A stretch of DNA of 64,000 nucleotides from Aquatica leii (taxonomy: Eukaryota; Arthropoda; Insecta; Coleoptera; Lampyridae), in NCBI GenBank assembly GCA_035610365.1, contig CM069432.1:281178709-281242708 (forward strand), given 5' to 3'. The notes beneath the pieces were generated by a model, which saw nothing but the letters and a program-made list of their open reading frames with translations, was not told the DNA's origin and ran no database searches. How positions within the stretch are numbered: position 1 is the stretch's first letter; each line of letters starts with the position of its first letter. Made by a program: the position numbers and the translations under genes. Positions 44,131-55,640 of the stretch are shown piece by piece.

Positions 44131-46057
44131 TTAGTAAAGTTCAAGTTGTTTTAGAGGTTCGATTAGTGGTTTCCATATGTTGCTTATCTCGACACTTGGC
44201 TGGCTGAAAATTTCTTTGTTGTTGTTGATGAATGCCGCTTCTTTAAATTTCCGTTTGTACCAATGTTCCTCTCTGTGTATGATTTTTGCTTCCGACCATT
44301 TCATTCGATGTTGGTTATCCCACGAATGTTGCGCGATGCCGGACTTAGAAGTCTCTCCTCTCTGTGTGTGCGTCTGATGTTCTTTCAGTCTGATGTCAAG
44401 TGGTCTTTGGTTTCCCCCACGTATGATTTGCCACATTCACATGGAACTTGGTAAATACAGTTTTGGGAATCTCGACTTGTTTGTGGCTTTGTGTTGGAAA
44501 TTATACTCCTAATGGTGGTCGACGATTTGAACACTGTATTTAAGCTGTAGCTTTTCCCTATACGTTTTATTGATTCTGATAAACCTTTGACATATGGAAT
44601 GCTCAGCAGTGAATTGGGCAGTTCTTCTGTTTTAGGTTGTCCCATGGTGTTCAATTGCTTTTTCCGTAAAAGCTCTCCTACAATCTTTTCTGGATAACCA
44701 TTCTGCTTTAGATCGTTTCTAATGTTTTTGATTTCTTCTCGTAGCCTTTTCTCTGTGTTGCACAACCTGTACGCTCTGTCGATTAGAGATTTTACTACTC
44801 CCCTCTTCGTAGATGTGAAATGGTTGGATTCAAAGTTGAGATATCGACCGGTGTGTGTCGGTTTCCTGTAGACAGTCGTTTCCATAATTTTCTTGTTCTT
44901 TGTTACTTGAACGTCTAAAAAAGGAAGTGAGTTCTCCTTTTCCTTTTCCATAGTGAATTTGATGGATGGTTTGATGTTGTTCAGATGTTGTAGAAAAAGG
45001 TCTAGTTGCCGATTACTGTGGTTCCAAATTATGAAGGTATCGTAAACATATCTAAGCCATGTTTTGGGTTTGAATTTTGATTTCTGTATGGCCTGGGATT
45101 CAAACCAGTTCATGTATATGTTGGCGACTACTGGTGATAGAGATGCACCCATTGGCAGTCCTTCGTCTTGAGTGAAGAATCTGTCTTTCTCCTGAAAGTA
45201 CGAGTTCTTGAGGCAACGTTCTAGGAGCTTCATTATTCCTTCTACCGGCAGCGTGGTTCTTTCCTGGAGTTTTTCATCTTCTCGGAGCTTCGTTTGGATG
45301 ATTTTCAATGCTTCTTCAACTGGCACATTGGTATAAAGACTTTCTACGTCGAAGCTGACTAATTGATCCCGTGGTTGTAGCTGTATTGTTTTCAGAATCT
45401 CAACGAAATGTTTGGAGTCTTTGACAAAAGATGAGCTGTTCTTCTGTAGTGGTTGCACAATTGGTAGTAGAAATCTGGATAGCTGGTATGTGGGTCCATT
45501 ACGAGAGCTGGTTATCGGTCGAAGCGGCATGTTGTTTTTATGTATCTTCGGTAGTCCATATAGATGCGGTGGTTTGCTGTAGTGTAGTGTTAGCATCGTT
45601 CTCATCCTTGGTTTTAGATGTCTTTCGTAGAGTTTTAGGACTTGATAGATCTTCTTCTCCAAGCTTGCTGTCGGATCTTTCTTCAGTCTGCGTTAATTCC
45701 CTTGATTTAAGACGTCTTCAATTTTTTGGTCGTAGGTGGTGGCATCCATGATGACAGTTGCGGCCCCTTTGTCGGCTAGAAGTATTTTAATGCATTTGTT
45801 CTTCCGTAAATTTGTGAGAGCTTTTTCCTCGTGTTTAGTGATGTTTGTGTGTTGTTTTCTTTCCTTCTCTAAAGCACTTCTGATTTTCCACTTAAATTCT
45901 TGTGCTTGTGTTGGATTCAAACGTGTTGTCTATTACAGGCACGTGCTTTGGTGTTATCGAAAAATTGAGCCCTTTCTCTAATAGAGTCGTTTCTGTAGCA
46001 AACAGTGGATGTGTCAATATGTTGACTATGGTTCTCCTTGCGTTCTTTTGGTCATCA
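44131..46057 (-). pseudogene. Penelope-like copy A (RT + GIY-YIG)
   Basis: 5'-truncated: it starts at the DDQKNARRTIV region. N-terminal part: LLADKGAATVIMDATTYDQKI. A TAA follows NQGN (45693-45695). RT (44385-45662): HLYGLPKIHK, RPITSSRNGPTY, VSFDVESLYTNVP, LPMGASLSPVVANIY. The catalytic motif reads YVYD instead of YVDD (45039-45050), so RT should be dead. Then FLDVQVTK and TVYRKPTHTGRYLNF. GIY-YIG endonuclease: CIYQVPCECGKSYVGET, a one-base shift, then LDIRLKEHQTHTQ and HREEHWYKRKFKEAAFI (44131-44436). Copy A keeps the endonuclease that copy B lacks. Confidence 0.9.
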
Positions 46058-48097
46058 TCAAGATTACGAAGAAAGAGACACACATTAAATTGTTACGGAG
46101 GGCAAGAGACAACCAAGTTATACCAGATGGCTTCCGAGTGAAATCTCCGATACCAGGAACAAGAGCCCTCAAGATACTGGAACGAGCAAGTTTTGCGCTT
46201 ATCCGGGCACAAATCAACCAGCATCGATGGAAGAAAACTTTGTTACTCCAAGACGCCACACAAAGATTCGAGGAGATAAAAGAGTTCACATTGGAAGAAG
46301 ATTACACACCAATATTCCGCAAAATAGACGCTACTTGCGAGAAGGTACGACAGCTACACCAAGAAACACACGACAAAAAATGGGCTAAACTCACACGAAA
46401 CCAACAGAAAGCAGCCGACAACCAAAAGAACGCAAGGAGAACCATAGTCAACATATCGACACACCCACTGTCTGCTACAGAAACGACTCTAATAGAGAAA
46501 GGGCTCAATTTTTCGATAACACCAAAGCACATGCCTGTACTAGACATCATTGGTGCCATCGAGACAACACGTTTGAATCCAACACAAGCAGAAGAATTTA
46601 AGTGGAAAATCAGAAGTGCTCTAGGGAAGAAAAAAAACCACACCAACATCACTAAACACGAGGAAAAAGCTCTCACAAATTTACGAAAGAACAAATGCAT
46701 TAAAATACTTCTAGCCGACAAAGGGGCCGCAACTGTCATCATGGATGCCACCACCTACGACCAAAAAATTGAAGACGTCTTAAATCAAGGGAATTAACGC
46801 AGTCCTAAAACTCTACGAAAGACATCTAAAACCAAGGATGAGAACGATGCTAACACCACACTACAGCAAACCACCGCATCTATATGGACTACCGAAGATA
46901 CATAAAAACAACATGCCGCTTCGACCGATAACCAGCTCTCGTAATGGACCCACATACCAGCTATCCAGATTTCTACTACCAATTGTGCAACCACTACAGA
47001 AGAACAGCTCATCTTTTGTCAAAGACTCCAAACATTTCGTTGAGATTCTGAAAACAATACAGCTACAACCACGGGATCAATTAGTCAGCTTCGACGTAGA
47101 AAGTCTTTATACTAATGTGCCAGTTGAAAAAGCATTGAAATTCATCCAAACGAAGCTCCAAGAAGATGAAAAACTCCAGGAAAGAACCACGCTGCCGGTA
47201 GAAGGAATAATGAAGCTCCTAGAATGTTGCCTCAAGAACTCGTACTTTCAGGAGAAAGACAGATTCTTCACTCAAGACGAAGAACTGCCAATGGGTTCAT
47301 CTCTATCACCAGTAGTCGCCAACATATACATGAACTGGTTTGAATCCCAGGTCATAGAGAAATCAAAATTCAAACCCAAAACATGGCTTAGATATGTTGA
47401 CGATACCTTCATAATTTGGAACCACAGTAATCGGCAACTAGACCTTTTTCTACAACATCTGAACAACATCAAACCATCCATCAAATTCACTATGGAAAAG
47501 GAAAAGGAGAACTCACTTCCTTTTTTAGACGTTCAAGTAACAAAGAACAAGAAAATTATGGAAACGACTGTCTACAGGAAACCGACACACACCTGTCGAT
47601 ATCCCAACTTTGAATCCAACCATTCCACATCTACAAAGAGGGGAGTAGTAAAATCTCTAATCGACAGAGCGTACAGGTTGTACAACACAGAGAAAGGGCT
47701 ACGAGAAGAAATCAAAAACATTAGAAACGATCTTAAGCAGAATGGTTATCCAGAAAAGATTGTAGAAGAGCTTTTACGGAAAATGCAATTGAACACCATG
47801 GGACGACCTAAAACAGAAGAACTGCCCAATTCACTGCTGAGCATCCCATATGTCAAAGGTTTATCAGAATTAATAAAACGTATATAAAGTAATTTTGTTA
47901 ATTAATCTGTTACGCTAAATTGATTTTGTACGCTTGAACGCTTCATCGAACATGTCTTTAGTATATAAGCTCCAGTAGTTTCTAAGTTTGTTAGTATTCA
48001 CCTGATGACGATTGCAGATACGACAGCAATCGAAACATTGTATATATTCATTTCAAAATAATAAACAATGAAAGTTCAGCAGAATGTTATTACTTCG
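46058..48097 (+). pseudogene. Penelope-like copy B (RT only)
   Basis: The N-terminal region is longer than in copy A (IKLLRRARDNQVIPDGF... to 46797). It shares the TAA after NQGN with copy A (46795-46797) and then lacks 47 bp present in A, which shifts the frame. RT 46838-47887 has all motifs, with intact YVDD at 47393-47404. At about 47884 it jumps from ELIKRI directly to the shared 3' UTR, so the GIY-YIG domain (about 430 bp in copy A) is gone. The junction has a short TA overlap. Confidence 0.9.
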
Positions 48098-48632
48098 CAG
48101 GTTTCTGTACCTTCGTAAACTTCCAACATAATTTGCGCTTCTGGCGACAATAACATTATTTTCTTTTTTGAGCTGTGTCTTAAACTGGAAATTAAGGGAT
48201 TCGAGGACATAAGTAGATGGTGAAGAACATCGTTGGTCTTCGTCCGAAAAAATTTCTTAGTTTTGTCTCGTCTATATTTTTTAGTCTTTATTTCATGCCT
48301 TTTTACTGAGTTGACCTATAAGCACTAAAGCATTGGCAATTATCTCAGGCCCATGGATAAGTATTTTGTAAATGCTCGGTGGCAATGGAAACCATTCATA
48401 AAGAGAAATAAATATGGTAACCGTCTCCAAGCAATAGTTTCTGAATTTCTCCAAGTTAATTTTATCCCACCAGAAATAATCCAGAGAATCACATAGAATT
48501 TCTAAATAATATTCGGATCTATTTCCGTACTTTCCGCAGATTTTTAAAATTCCTGAAAAATTTTGCCACGTTCCAATGGGGGAGGTAGAGAAAAAAGAAA
48601 AACAATTATATTACTAAGATGTTACGCTTACC

Positions 48633-49121
48633 TTACGTTAGTAGCGTTTGTTCAGCCGATGTCAGATGAAACTTAGAAGCGAGTTCATCGATACCTATGG
48701 AACAAATTGGAGAAGAAAGAGACCATTGTTCCGAACGAAAATCTGGAATGAAACTCATCATCTTCCAAAAGTCAATACCCAAAATCAACGATATTGAAAT
48801 CTTTGGAACTACCAATACCTTCAGTGCCTTTACTTTACCCTCTAAAGTAATCGGTAACAACAAAGATCCCATCACCGAGCACATTGCTCCCGTCGCCATC
48901 GAACATAAAGAAATCACTTCCGGAGTAATAGAAAGGTTAAGCGATTGCAAAATCTTCCACCCAGGTGCCCCCAGAATAGTACGAGTTGCGCCTGAATCGA
49001 GTAAAGCACAAAAAGAAATATTGAAAATAAATACATTTAAATACGGACGTTCATCACCCCGTGCGTTAGCAAACAAAATCCAACAACACACAATGTTTCT
49101 CGTCCAGACCGGCAAAAGCAT
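48633..49121 (-). pseudogene. Gyp-5 protease
   Basis: Aspartic protease with LLDSGATRTILGAPGWKI, LLLPITLEGKVKALKVLVVP and LILGIDFW, the same order as in Gyp-3 Pol. The frame ends with LASKFHLTSAEQTLL, where RT should begin, and is cut by the jump into the LTR tail. Confidence 0.85.
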
Positions 49122-49151
49122 TTGTCGAGATTAAAGAATGATCGGAGTCCA

Positions 49152-50570
49152 TCACTCGACTCGAGACCCCGATTGTCGGTTTAATGTTTTTGTCTTACAT
49201 TGCTGGCAGTTAGGTTTTATTACGCCATGCTTTCCGCAGCCGCAGCAATGTAGAATTTGAGATTTAGGACAGTGAGGAGAAAGATGTCCTTTAGTACCAC
49301 AATTCCAACAAGTCAATTTTCCCCCAGTACTATCAGTATTCATCGAAGAACATGTTGGTTCCACAACCAACCTATTAAAAGAAGAAGAAGAAGAAAAAAA
49401 AAGAAGAAAAAGAAGAAAAAATAGTAGTAGACTCCACATAAGCTAAATTTGGTTCTAGCAGATGAGGTGACCGTCTAGAAGGTGGTGGTTTAAAAGATTG
49501 AGTCAGATAGTGGTTATACTCTAACCTTTTTCCTAACTATAGTAATTCATGAATCGAACTGACATCCTGAAGAGCCAATGCTGTCTGAAAGTACGGCGTA
49601 AGATTACGCCGAATTATGCGAAGTTGTTGCGCCTCAGTTAAAGGATCACTCAAACGTTGAAACAGACTTTGCATAGTTGCAATGTACAGACCAATAGATT
49701 CCGCAGGTCCCATGGTTCGAGCTTTTATTTCCTCTAGTAGGCGTTCACTATAATCCGTAGGGGGAAATTCTGATTTGAGCAGCAGGACCATATCCTTCCA
49801 CAAAGTTAAAGAATCTTTGCGTGTTCTGTATAGTAACAGCGCTTTCCCCGCAAACAGTTCAGGAGCAGAAGCAAAAAGTTGATTAGCAGAAATACCCCGA
49901 GCTACGCTTAAGTCATCCACCCTAGTTAAAAATTCCAATAACGAAATCGAGCCATCCCCTTTGAATACTAGATTTAGTTTACCAATGGACCCAGACTTCA
50001 GTGAATAAGACGAAGCAGCTATTGTCACACCCATCGGAACGGATTCTGAATCCGACTCAGAAGAAAGTAAATCAGGAGAATCATCATCAGCAAGAGTATC
50101 CTTTGGTTTAGGACTAGAGGCAGGGACGGAAGAAAAATCGGCAAAAGTTGTACCTCGAAACTTTTTACACCACGCGTTGACTTTGTTAAAAACGTCTTGA
50201 AAACAAAGTAATAGTTTATTACGAAGAACACCTTCTTCATCCGTACTCACAGTAAGTAAAGTACATCGCCGTTGGGCATGAACCCATAACGAAGTAAACC
50301 TTAGATAGTTAGAAGAAGTAACATCGCCTTGAAAACTTTCGTAAAGTTCGACTAATTTGGTAAGTGCATCCTCTACCGCAGTCTTATTTTAAAAAAAAAC
50401 GGATATTTAATTGGAGAAAATGTTTTATTTGCTTCTAAATATAAAGTATTGCGTACAGCTGAACGAAGATCTTTCCCAGGAATGTCCGAATCTAACCCTC
50501 GTGACTTTAATTCATAAAGTTGATCTCTTTTATTTAGACGATTCACAACCAATTTCCACTGAGCAGGCAT
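49152..50570 (-). pseudogene. gag: Gyp-5 Gag
   Basis: ATG at 50568-50570: MPAQWKLVVNRLNKRDQLYELKSRG, aligning with the Gyp-3 Gag start. A frame change falls at an A run (50390-50398). The capsid part (49537-50250) has GSISLLEFLTRVDDL, WKDMVLLLKSEF, LLEEIKART, IIRRNLTPYFQTALAL. After TAG 49537-49539 and an expanded GAA/TTC tract come the zinc knuckles CWNCGTKGHLSPHC and CCGCGKHGVIKPNC (49152-49439). Confidence 0.85.
49378..49432. repeat. (GAA/A)n purine tract in Gyp-5 gag
   Basis: About 50 bases of GAA and A units inside the Gag linker. They encode a run of F and S on -, and contribute to the frame loss in front of the zinc knuckles. Confidence 0.8.
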
Positions 50571-50859
50571 CGTTAATACTTATCCTAACACCTAACAACA
50601 AACATAAATCCGCTAACCAAAAAATAATGTAGTAACGTAATCCACTAGAAACGGGAACCCACATAGTAATATTCGAAACACCAGCGAAAGAAAAAACAAT
50701 TTCACCCAATAGGTAAAAAATATAAACAAACAACGAATGAGTAAAACTTCCGAAAAGTATAACTTGAGCTTCTCTACCAATACACACTTTCTCTAACGAA
50801 TCAATTACTAGAAAGAAATAGGAACAAGCAAGAAGCAGTAATTGTCCACAGTCACGAAA

Positions 50860-50873
50860 CACGTTGGGCGCCA
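50860..50873 (-). other. Primer-binding site of Gyp-5
   Basis: On the - strand TGGCGCCCAACGTG lies 6 nt inside the LTR end. It is the first 14 nt of a tRNA-Lys complement. Confidence 0.7.
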
Positions 50874-50879
50874 AATATT

Positions 50880-52346
50880 TGCCACGTTCCAATAGGAGAG
50901 GTGGAAAAAAAAGAAAAAAAATATATTACTAAGATGTTACGCTTACCTTTCGGCTAGCCTCACCGCAGATGGTCGTAGGGTAAAGATCGAAGTGAAGAGA
51001 ATACTCTTAGGTAAGCTAAATGCCCGATTGCGCCACCTCTTCTCGAAATTTAGTCGAACGTAGGATGTCTAAGCAGGATAAAAAGAGATCCTAGACCCGA
51101 GGTCCCCCAAAGTACGTTCCCAAAAGAAAGATACCCAGAATTAATAACAATAATTTATTAAGAGAAGTTCCTCGAACAAAAGATAAGTATCGACTGTTAC
51201 GCCACTGGTACAAATTGCATTTACATAAATAGTAAAACAATTAAATCACAGTGTTAAAGCAGGCAGAAGGCCAACTATTCTCGCGCCCTCTGCGTGCATA
51301 AAGTCGAAGAATATTGTTCGAGGTCGGATATCTCACACGGGTAATGGCAAAGTTGCCCTAACCATCAGATGAAATAATGCCAACTTGCGAATTTACACTT
51401 TACAAATTCCCCCCTAGCAAAAAGTGAGATCCACGGTCGAAATAAATCCGAACGCAGCAGTAAAGATAACCTAGAGTGGAACTTGCAATGAAGTTCGTCG
51501 CCAACTAAACAAACACATTGAAAACCAAAACCAACCCAGGAACCGAAAAACCACAGAAAACCCAACCCGATAGACGAAGCGCATAAAGCAGAATGATACA
51601 GCCCGAGAAACCAAACTCCAGAGAACTTGGAAGGCAAATATCCCGAACCTAAACGAGGTCGTTAAAGCCACCAAAAGGTGATTATGGGTATGAATGATCA
51701 ACAAGACGTTTTACCAAGTGAGGAGAGATGACCCAAGAAACTAAGAGAAAAAAGAACAGGAGAAAAAGAAAGAAGTTTAGATTAGCGCCAAGGACACAAA
51801 AGCCCTAAAGCGCAATGTAATCCCAACCCCAATCATTAAGCAAACGTCAGAAGAAAAATTCCAAAGAAAGTAACCTCTAACAGAAAAAAGCCACCTAAGC
51901 AACCCCAGGGGACAAAATCCCAGTATTAGTAATCCTAAGAGAAGGATAGAAAGAAGTAGAAATAAGAAAACGTCATGATTATCTGTCGGTAATCGAACAC
52001 TCGTAGATCATCGATCGCTGTGCTAGACTGTCCCAATGAGACTTAGAAATCGATTAACGGAATAGAGTACTCCCAGAAAAACCAAAGAAAAAGTAGTAGA
52101 AGAGATACCCTAAGAATGACTACTCACATCCAAAGAAACCGACCAAGCGGACGTGCATACAGTACAGAAAAGCAGAGTGGTAGTTTGTCTCAAGTTTCAG
52201 ACCTACCCAACAACTAAGACTCAATAAACCCAATCCAACACCAGAAAGAAAAACTCAGAAAGAAAGAAGAAGCATAGTTGCAATGAACACTCAAAAGAAA
52301 AAGTTAGCAAAAGGAAAGAAGCAAGTGTCCAAGCAACCCACTTCCA
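50880..52346 (-). repeat. 5' LTR of Gyp-5
   Basis: The left end is fixed by TGCCACG next to the primer site and by its copy at 48564. The right end is uncertain, between about 52290 and 52350, where LINE coding sequence begins. The region is purine-rich and without gene-like frames; the 90- and 77-codon - frames at 51365-51704 overlap each other and have no motif. Confidence 0.55.
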
Positions 52347-54110
52347 AATTATTTTTATTTTCAATCATAAACTCTACCATATTTTCTGGCATCACTTTTT
52401 GGCCGTTTAGAGTTTTTGATAGCGTGTGTCTCTCATTTTCCCATTTTTTACAATGAAACATTGTGTGCTCTGGAGTGTTGTTTATTTCCGTGCAGTAGAC
52501 ACATTTTGGATCTAGTTTCTTTCCTATTCTGTATGTGTATGATGAGAATACTCCATGGCCTGTTAGACACTGTGTCAAATGACACACCTGACCATGTATA
52601 TGTACACTTGCCCGTTGTTGTGGTATCCCATTCTTCCTGCCATTTTTTATACGTAATGTTTCTTTCTTTTATCCTTTCTTTCATCCGCTATAAGGTGGAT
52701 TGGTATCAATCCAGCTACTATCATTACTGCGGCTGTTGAAGCCGTCCTGTATGCACTGCATACTCTAAGAGCCATTATTCTTTGGGTTGTTCCAATCTTA
52801 TTTCGATATCGCTGTATTTTTATTGCCTCTACTGATATAGGTGCTCCGTATAGTACAATTGATTTGGTAACAGGCTACACAACCCTCTGTCTGTTTTTCT
52901 AGCTTTATCTCATACATGTTCGATGTGTTTACCGAAAAGCAGCCCCCTATCAAGGACCATGCCGAGATATGTTACTTGAGTCGACGGTCTAATAGTGAGA
53001 TCTCCGAGATTAAATTTAATGCTGCCGATGTTACGTTTTGTATTAAGGACTATAGGTACGGTTTTTTCTACAGCTATTTCTAAGTTATTTTGTTCCATCC
53101 ATAGTTTGATGACATGGAGAGTCTCGTCAGTTTTGATAACGAGATCTTCTGCGTTTTTGGCTGTCACAGACACGGCCAAATCGTCTGCATAAGAGATTAA
53201 TTTGACGTCTTGTGGGACGCATATCGACATAATATCGTCGTAGAGGACGTTCCACAAGGTTGGCCCAAGGACATTAATAAGGCATATCGGTCTATACTTT
53301 GCTGTTTCCTCCTTGGTTTTTCTAGGTTTCGGTATTAAGATTAGTTTGGAGTTTTTCCATATATCTAGGAACGAATTCCACTTTAGTTGGTGATTAAATA
53401 CCTTAAGAAAATATTCTACGTGTCTCGGGACTAAACTTTTTATTACTTCAGGTGGTATACCATCTGATCCGGGAGCTTCTCCTATCTTAATTTTTTTACA
53501 TGCGGTTATTATTTCTATTTCGCTGAAAGCATTACATTCAAAGATCTTCGTTTGGCTCATCATCATATCTAGGCCCTCTGTTCCAGTCACAAATAGACTG
53601 TTGAATTTTTCTTCACATTCACGAGAAAGCAGTGACGTCTTCGGGTTAGGAAGTCTTAACTGTGTCCTGACAATTTTATAGCCGTTGCCAAAGATATCTT
53701 TTTCTAGTTGGTTACACAGGATGTTTTCATTTAGCTTGTGTGATTGTCTTTTTCAAGATTGTTTTTGCATCTTTATATTCATTTTTTCTAGTTTCTCTAA
53801 TCTCTTGCCTTTTAGTTCGTTGAAATATTTTCCTTTTCATTTTAACTTCAGCGATGCGCGTTTGGATTTCTTCCGACCACCAATAAGGCATCTTGTAGTC
53901 TTCCCCGCATCTCATACGTGGTGTACACTTTCTATACACTTTTTTAATTAATTCTTCGCATTAATTTGCACCTACTCCGTACTTTTCTTTCTTTTCGTCG
54001 AACAGCTTGTTAAGCCTTTCTATATCTGGCTTATCGTATATGTACTTGATTGCATTCTTCTCTTCTTCTGGTATGTTTAGTATAACTTCTTTCGATCAGT
54101 CATCATTAGT
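52291..54110 (-). pseudogene. R1-type LINE remnant (RT with deleted palm)
   Basis: Upstream linker: EEKNAIKYIYDKPDIERLNKLF (about 54000-54090) and YWWSEEIQTRIAEVKMKRK (53727-53939). RT frame (52910-53590): IKIGEAPGSDGIPPEVIK, KYRPICLINVLG, then directly PTLWNVLYDDIMS and the catalytic YADD (53180-53191), NLEIAVEKT, VTYLGMVLD. The part between fingers and the PTLWN motif, including the first catalytic aspartate, is missing although the frame stays open. C-terminus (52291-52684): LTQCLTGHGVFSSYTYRIG, C-x2-C...H..FHC zinc motif. The 5' part with endonuclease is absent. Confidence 0.85.
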
Positions 54111-55369
54111 GTGAGGAGTGCTGTTGTGAGAACCCAACGGTTACGCGTTCGGGAAAATTGGTTGTCTTCGACTCGGTAGCATCAAGCTCGGATCAGGCAT
54201 AATATCTTTTAGAAACCGTAACGACGGACTTGACAGAGCTTGGCGGGGGTGGCCAATTCTTCTAAACCAGCGGGTAGAATGTTGTGGATGTTGTGCTGTA
54301 GGAGGCAGCGCTTCCGGTTACAGTTAAACAACGCGCGCGCGTTTACATCTTGTCGCGAGGGCTTAATGTGCGTTTAAGATTCCGGCGCCACACAATTGTC
54401 CGGCATTTTAACGAGAAAATCTTAAGCTGCGATAGGATTCTTTGGGTGTTTCCTAGTCTCGTAAGTGTGGACACAGCTCCTTTTCCGTTTTTCTTTAGTG
54501 CTTTGTCCTTTGCCTAAGGGGTTTTCTGGGATTTATATTCAGAGTGCGACTTATATCTGTGGGCTGGGGTTTCATGTGATTTTAGGGCGTTGTCTTTGAC
54601 CGTGTTTAAACTTCTTTTTTTCTTATACTTCTTCTTTTTCTCTTGGTTTGCTTAGGATTACCCGTCAGTGAGATATATGCGTTTAAACATAAAATCGATG
54701 AAAAATACTAGACAAATTACTGGTCAGTGTATACAATGTAAAAAGTAAATTTCTCAATGACATCATCGTGAATGTTGTGGTTAGGTGTTTTTCGATAGAA
54801 ATGTGCACTTAGGCATCTTTGAGGTATTGTGTTTCGCTGTTATGAAAAGCTTTCTCCAAATTCCTCTTCTACATTTTGATTAGTTGCCATAAAACCTTCA
54901 ATAGGTCGCAAATAAGGGAAATATTACCTGATTATCGATTGACAGTTTGTTACGGGATCCATTCTTTTTCGATTTTTCTTTAGGTTTCTGGAATATTTCT
55001 CATCCGTTCATTTTGATAGCGGTTTTAGCTAAGGTTGTGGTTTCGAGTTTCACATCGCAGTCGCTTGTGACATTTCATTATTATACATTGCGTTTGTTGG
55101 AGTTTGCGGGTTTGGAGTTAGGGAATTTAGAATGGAACTCGGGCGGATGACGTCGTTAGAAATTATGATTATTTTTAAAGGTTATTTCAAATAATCTTGC
55201 AAAATCTGAGACGAAGTCTTGCAAACGCCTTTGTTACTGATTTGTTGATGCTCCATTGTATTTGAGATAGTCTCGCTCTCCGACAGGAAAATCCGCTAAA
55301 AGTTTAACAACATTTATCAGTATCCAGCGTTTTTATAGATGAAGAAATTGCCAAGTATATCCCAAGGAC
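54111..55369. other. Unassigned stretch
   Basis: Moderately GC-rich near 54120-54480, including a short CG-alternating run (about 54333-54343). No domain was found. The 67-codon + frame at 54947-55150 is hydrophobic without a recognisable motif. Confidence 0.5.
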
Positions 55370-55640
55370 AAAAAACATTTACCCGGGCGCAGTTAAAGGT
55401 ACTATCTGGTACACAGATAGGGCCAAAAATCGCAACGGTACCAGAACAGGAGTATATGGAAGCAAACACCATGGGAAGCAATCTTTGCTGACTTTGGGTA
55501 AATATGCATCCGCTTTTTAAGCTGAAGTTGTTCCTATTGACTGATCTGTCAGGAACATTATCGACTCGAAATCATACACATCTGCCGTGGAAATGCGAAG
55601 CGTATCAAATGCAGCGCACACGATTCTCGGAAAACCAAAG
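55370..55640 (+). pseudogene. LINE RNase H fragment
   Basis: The frame from 55400 reads GTIWYTDRAKNRNGTRTGVYG, SLLTLGKYASAF, a TAA, then AEVVPI and, after a TGA, IIDSKSYTSA. WYTD...G.G.GVYG and F.AE...I are the first two blocks of an RNase H domain as found in insect LINEs; G-S after the first D is changed to R-A. About 80 codons remain and nothing else of the element is visible. Confidence 0.65.

Larger units (their letters stand above)
43902..48097. mobile_element. Composite of two head-to-head Penelope-like elements
   Basis: Copy A on - (about 43935-46057) and copy B on + (about 46058-48097) meet with their 5' ends near 46057. The whole is flanked by the 13-bp direct repeat CAGGTTTCTGTAC (43889-43901 and 48098-48110), so it probably entered as one unit. 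The arms share over 1.4 kb of closely similar inverted sequence and the same 3' ends (TTTTGTTAATTAATCTG..., ending at TTACTTCG). Inverted, pseudo-LTR-like arrangements are typical of Penelope elements. Confidence 0.9.
43739..48563 (-). pseudogene. Unclassified coding remnant split by the Penelope composite
   Basis: Read on - from 48563: LEILCDSLDYFWWDKINLEKFRN..., SLYEWFPLPPSIYKILIHGPEI, GQLSKKA, a stop, then in a shifted frame TKKYRRDKTKKFFRTKTND, HLLMSSNPLISSLR, SPEAQIMLEVYEGTET up to 48098. After removing 43902-48097 it goes on as SDEDSQTEQSEDFDTDDEESEADSN, an acidic tail, at 43901-43795. The order KILIHG...IGQLS...(R/K)-rich...SSNP.ISSLR is a pattern I recall from uncharacterised, often transposon-associated arthropod proteins. 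About 190 codons are visible with one frameshift and one nonsense codon. Its 5' side is cut by Gyp-5. Confidence 0.55.
48564..52346 (-). mobile_element. Ty3/gypsy remnant Gyp-5, internally deleted
   Basis: Read on -: an LTR from about 52.3 kb down to 50880, a primer-binding site, gag, protease, then at 48640 a direct jump to the last 77 bp of the LTR (48640-48564). That tail matches 50880-50956: TGCCACGTTCCAAT..., ACTAAGATGTTACGCTTACC. RT, RNase H, integrase and most of the 3' LTR are therefore deleted. Gag and protease resemble those of Gyp-3. The right LTR limit is not resolved and no target duplication could be confirmed. Confidence 0.8.

Noticed and set aside
45431-45751. + frame with hydrophobic valine/serine-rich product, repeated on - at 46794-47012
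   Set aside because: It is antisense to the Penelope RT in both arms; the two identical frames reflect the inverted repeat, not a gene.
46302-46754. 150-codon - strand hydrophobic frame
   Set aside because: Antisense of the Penelope N-terminal region.
52416-52739. 107-codon + frame
   Set aside because: Antisense to the R1 LINE C-terminus with its CCHC-type motif.
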